A stretch of DNA of 64,000 bases from Sphingomonas sp. PP-CE-3G-477. Its GTDB lineage: Bacteria > Pseudomonadota > Alphaproteobacteria > Sphingomonadales > Sphingomonadaceae. The stretch covers positions 248,001 to 312,000 of the forward strand of contig NZ_QAOF01000002.1 of NCBI RefSeq assembly GCF_003050745.1, read 5' to 3'. The stretch's first letter is position 1. The number at the start of each line of letters is the position of its first letter. Below are positions 62,530-64,000 of this stretch, piece after piece. Under the pieces are notes generated by a model. That model searched no databases, had not been told where the DNA came from, and was given only the letters and a program-made list of their open reading frames with translations. The position numbers and the translations under genes are program-made.

Positions 62530-63753
62530 ATGACCTACCAGTCCGACCTGCTCACCACGCTGACTTCGCGCGGCTATGTCCACCAGATGACCGATGCCGC
62601 CGCGCTCGATGCGCTCGCTGGCAAACAGGTCGTGCCCGGCTATATCGGCTTCGACCCGACCGCGCCGTCACTCCACGTCGGCAGCCTCGTCCAGATCATG
62701 CTGCTCCGCCGGCTCCAGCAGACCGGGCACAAGCCGATCGTCCTGATGGGCGGCGGCACCGGCAAGATCGGTGATCCGAGCTTCAAGGACGAAGCGCGCA
62801 AGCTGCTCGGCGAAGACGGGATCAAGGCAAATGTCGCCTCGATCCGCCGCATCTTCGAACGCTTCCTGACCTTCGGTGACGGCCCGACCGACGCGGTCAT
62901 GCTCGACAACGCCGAGTGGCTCGACGCGCTCGAGTACATCCCGTTCCTGCGTGACGTCGGCCAGCATTTCTCGGTCAACCGGATGCTCGCCTTCGATTCG
63001 GTCAAGCTCCGCCTCGACCGCGAACAGTCGCTGAGCTTCCTCGAATTCAACTACATGATCCTCCAGGCGTACGACTTCCTCGAACTGTCGCGCCGCGCCG
63101 ACTGCCGGTTGCAGATGGGCGGCTCGGATCAGTGGGGCAACATCGTCAACGGCATCGAACTCGCGCGTCGGATGGACTCGACCGAGGTCTACGGCGTCAC
63201 CACCCCGCTGATCACCACCGCGGATGGCGGCAAGATGGGTAAGACGATGTCGGGCGCGGTGTGGCTGCACGAGGACCAGCTGCCGCACTTCGATTACTGG
63301 CAGTTCTGGCGCAACACCGACGATCGCGACGTCGGTCGCTTCCTGAAGCTGTTCACCGACCTCCCGCTCGACGAGATCGCACGCCTCGAGGCGCTCGAAG
63401 GCGCGGAGATCAATGCCGCCAAGATCGTGCTCGCGAACGAAGCGACCGCGATGTGCCGCGGTCGCGATGCTGCCGAACAGGCTGCCGAGACTGCGCGGAA
63501 GACTTTCGAGGAAGGCGCGTCGGGCGACTCGCTGCCGAGCTTTGCGGTGAGCTGCGGCACGATCGGCATCGTCGAGGCGCTCGTCGGATTGGGCTTCGTA
63601 GCGTCGAACGGCGAGGCCCGCAGAAAGATCGCGGAGGGCGCGGTTCGCGTCGATGGAGAGGCCGTCCGCGAAACGACGGCAACCATCGACATCGGCTCGC
63701 CCGTTCGCCTCAGCCTCGGCAAAAAACGACACGGGATGCTAACCCCTTCGTAA
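62530..63753 (+). CDS. tyrS: Tyrosyl-tRNA synthetase
   Basis: 407 residues. Class I signatures are present: the HIGH-like HVGS at 49-52 and KMGKT near 235, where KMSKS is usual. The C-terminal S4 RNA-binding domain ([31 protein letters not shown]) completes the bacterial TyrRS. The ATG at 62530 ([11 protein letters not shown]) is standard. A GGAGCG lies upstream. The gene is set apart from the previous gene by the repeat pair. Confidence 0.96.
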   Translation: MTYQSDLLTTLTSRGYVHQMTDAAALDALAGKQVVPGYIGFDPTAPSLHVGSLVQIMLLRRLQQTGHKPIVLMGGGTGKIGDPSFKDEARKLLGEDGIKANVASIRRIFERFLTFGDGPTDAVMLDNAEWLDALEYIPFLRDVGQHFSVNRMLAFDSVKLRLDREQSLSFLEFNYMILQAYDFLELSRRADCRLQMGGSDQWGNIVNGIELARRMDSTEVYGVTTPLITTADGGKMGKTMSGAVWLHEDQLPHFDYWQFWRNTDDRDVGRFLKLFTDLPLDEIARLEALEGAEINAAKIVLANEATAMCRGRDAAEQAAETARKTFEEGASGDSLPSFAVSCGTIGIVEALVGLGFVASNGEARRKIAEGAVRVDGEAVRETTATIDIGSPVRLSLGKKRHGMLTPS

Positions 63754-63861
63754 TAGACGCATTCTCATTTCGAAGAACGCCGCGTTAAGCATGACCGTTC
63801 GCACCCGGTTCACGCCATCCGTCATAAGTTAACGTTGATGGTCACAACCGGGGAACGATCG

Positions 63862-64000
63862 ATGCCAGGCTCTGCAACGGCCGTTCGCGACGCACGGGGC
63901 GCGCCCCGCGACGAGGTAATGCATCGCACAAGAGCGATCGACGCGGCGGGGAACAGCATCAAGCTGGTGCTGGTGAACATGTCGGCGAATGGCCTGATGG
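63862..64000 (+). CDS. PilZ domain protein, N-terminal part (cut by window edge)
   Basis: 46 codons are visible from the ATG at 63862. The sequence RTRAIDAAGNSIKLVLVNMSANGLM has the layout of the first strands of a PilZ domain (VNxSANGLM), in the style of the protein at 56.3 kb. A GGGGAACGATCG precedes the start. The rest lies beyond the window, so c-di-GMP binding cannot be judged. Confidence 0.6.
   Translation, partial: MPGSATAVRDARGAPRDEVMHRTRAIDAAGNSIKLVLVNMSANGLM

Overview
The window is high-GC chromosomal DNA of an alphaproteobacterium, most likely a sphingomonad (Sphingomonas or a close relative). I base this on the gene families: two TonB-dependent receptors, an RcdA-type DUF1465 protein, a single-cysteine DksA, PilZ proteins, YdcH/DUF465 proteins, and an arginine succinyltransferase beside an M20 hydrolase. 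Many genes overlap as ATGA, GTGA or TGATG. No rRNA operon or CRISPR array is visible. The only tRNA I see is tRNA-Pro(CGG) at 54.8 kb.

Layout. 0-10.4 kb is core metabolism: a lipoprotein, hisI, purF, an SDR, a cfa/phrB/deacetylase-family run, rppH, a DUF481 outer-membrane protein, and an M20 hydrolase with astA. 10.42-18.26 kb is a degraded integrated element bounded by a 23-nt near-identical direct repeat. It holds an integrase remnant, small phage-type genes, an SOS box, a TnpB fused in frame to a phage protein, a HIRAN protein, a frameshifted PcfJ-like gene, and an AT-rich two-gene cassette (two-TM protein plus Cas2/SinR-like protein). 18.3-20 kb has a Crp/Fnr regulator and small genes.

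20-28 kb is a late/salvage cobalamin cluster (cobU, cobD, cbiB, cobQ, cobS, cobC, cobT, a DUF1636 protein, cobO). A cobalamin riboswitch precedes the minus-strand arm. 28-35 kb holds an FAD protein, a peptidyl-prolyl isomerase, and a four-gene redox operon that includes a thioredoxin-reductase-like protein lacking its CxxC. 35-40 kb is a candidate amine-utilisation locus: an exported flavin amine oxidase, a TonB receptor and an exported RidA, with a shared palindrome upstream of the oxidase and the receptor.

40-52 kb has htpG, modABC, a porin, a GH18-like/deacetylase/glycosyltransferase fusion and a second TonB receptor. 52-64 kb has a toxin-antitoxin pair, lepA, tRNA-Pro, regulatory genes (rcdA, PilZ, dksA), a Ser/Gly-rich surface protein, the serS-surE-nlpD-like run, tyrS and the start of another PilZ gene.

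Intergenic spaces repeatedly carry pairs of palindromic REP-like units in inverted orientation, in at least four sequence families. The points most worth checking are the TnpB with an apparently relocated catalytic glutamate, the two-TM/Cas2-like cassette, the CtrA-box-like attachment site, and the amine oxidase/TonB receptor/RidA locus.
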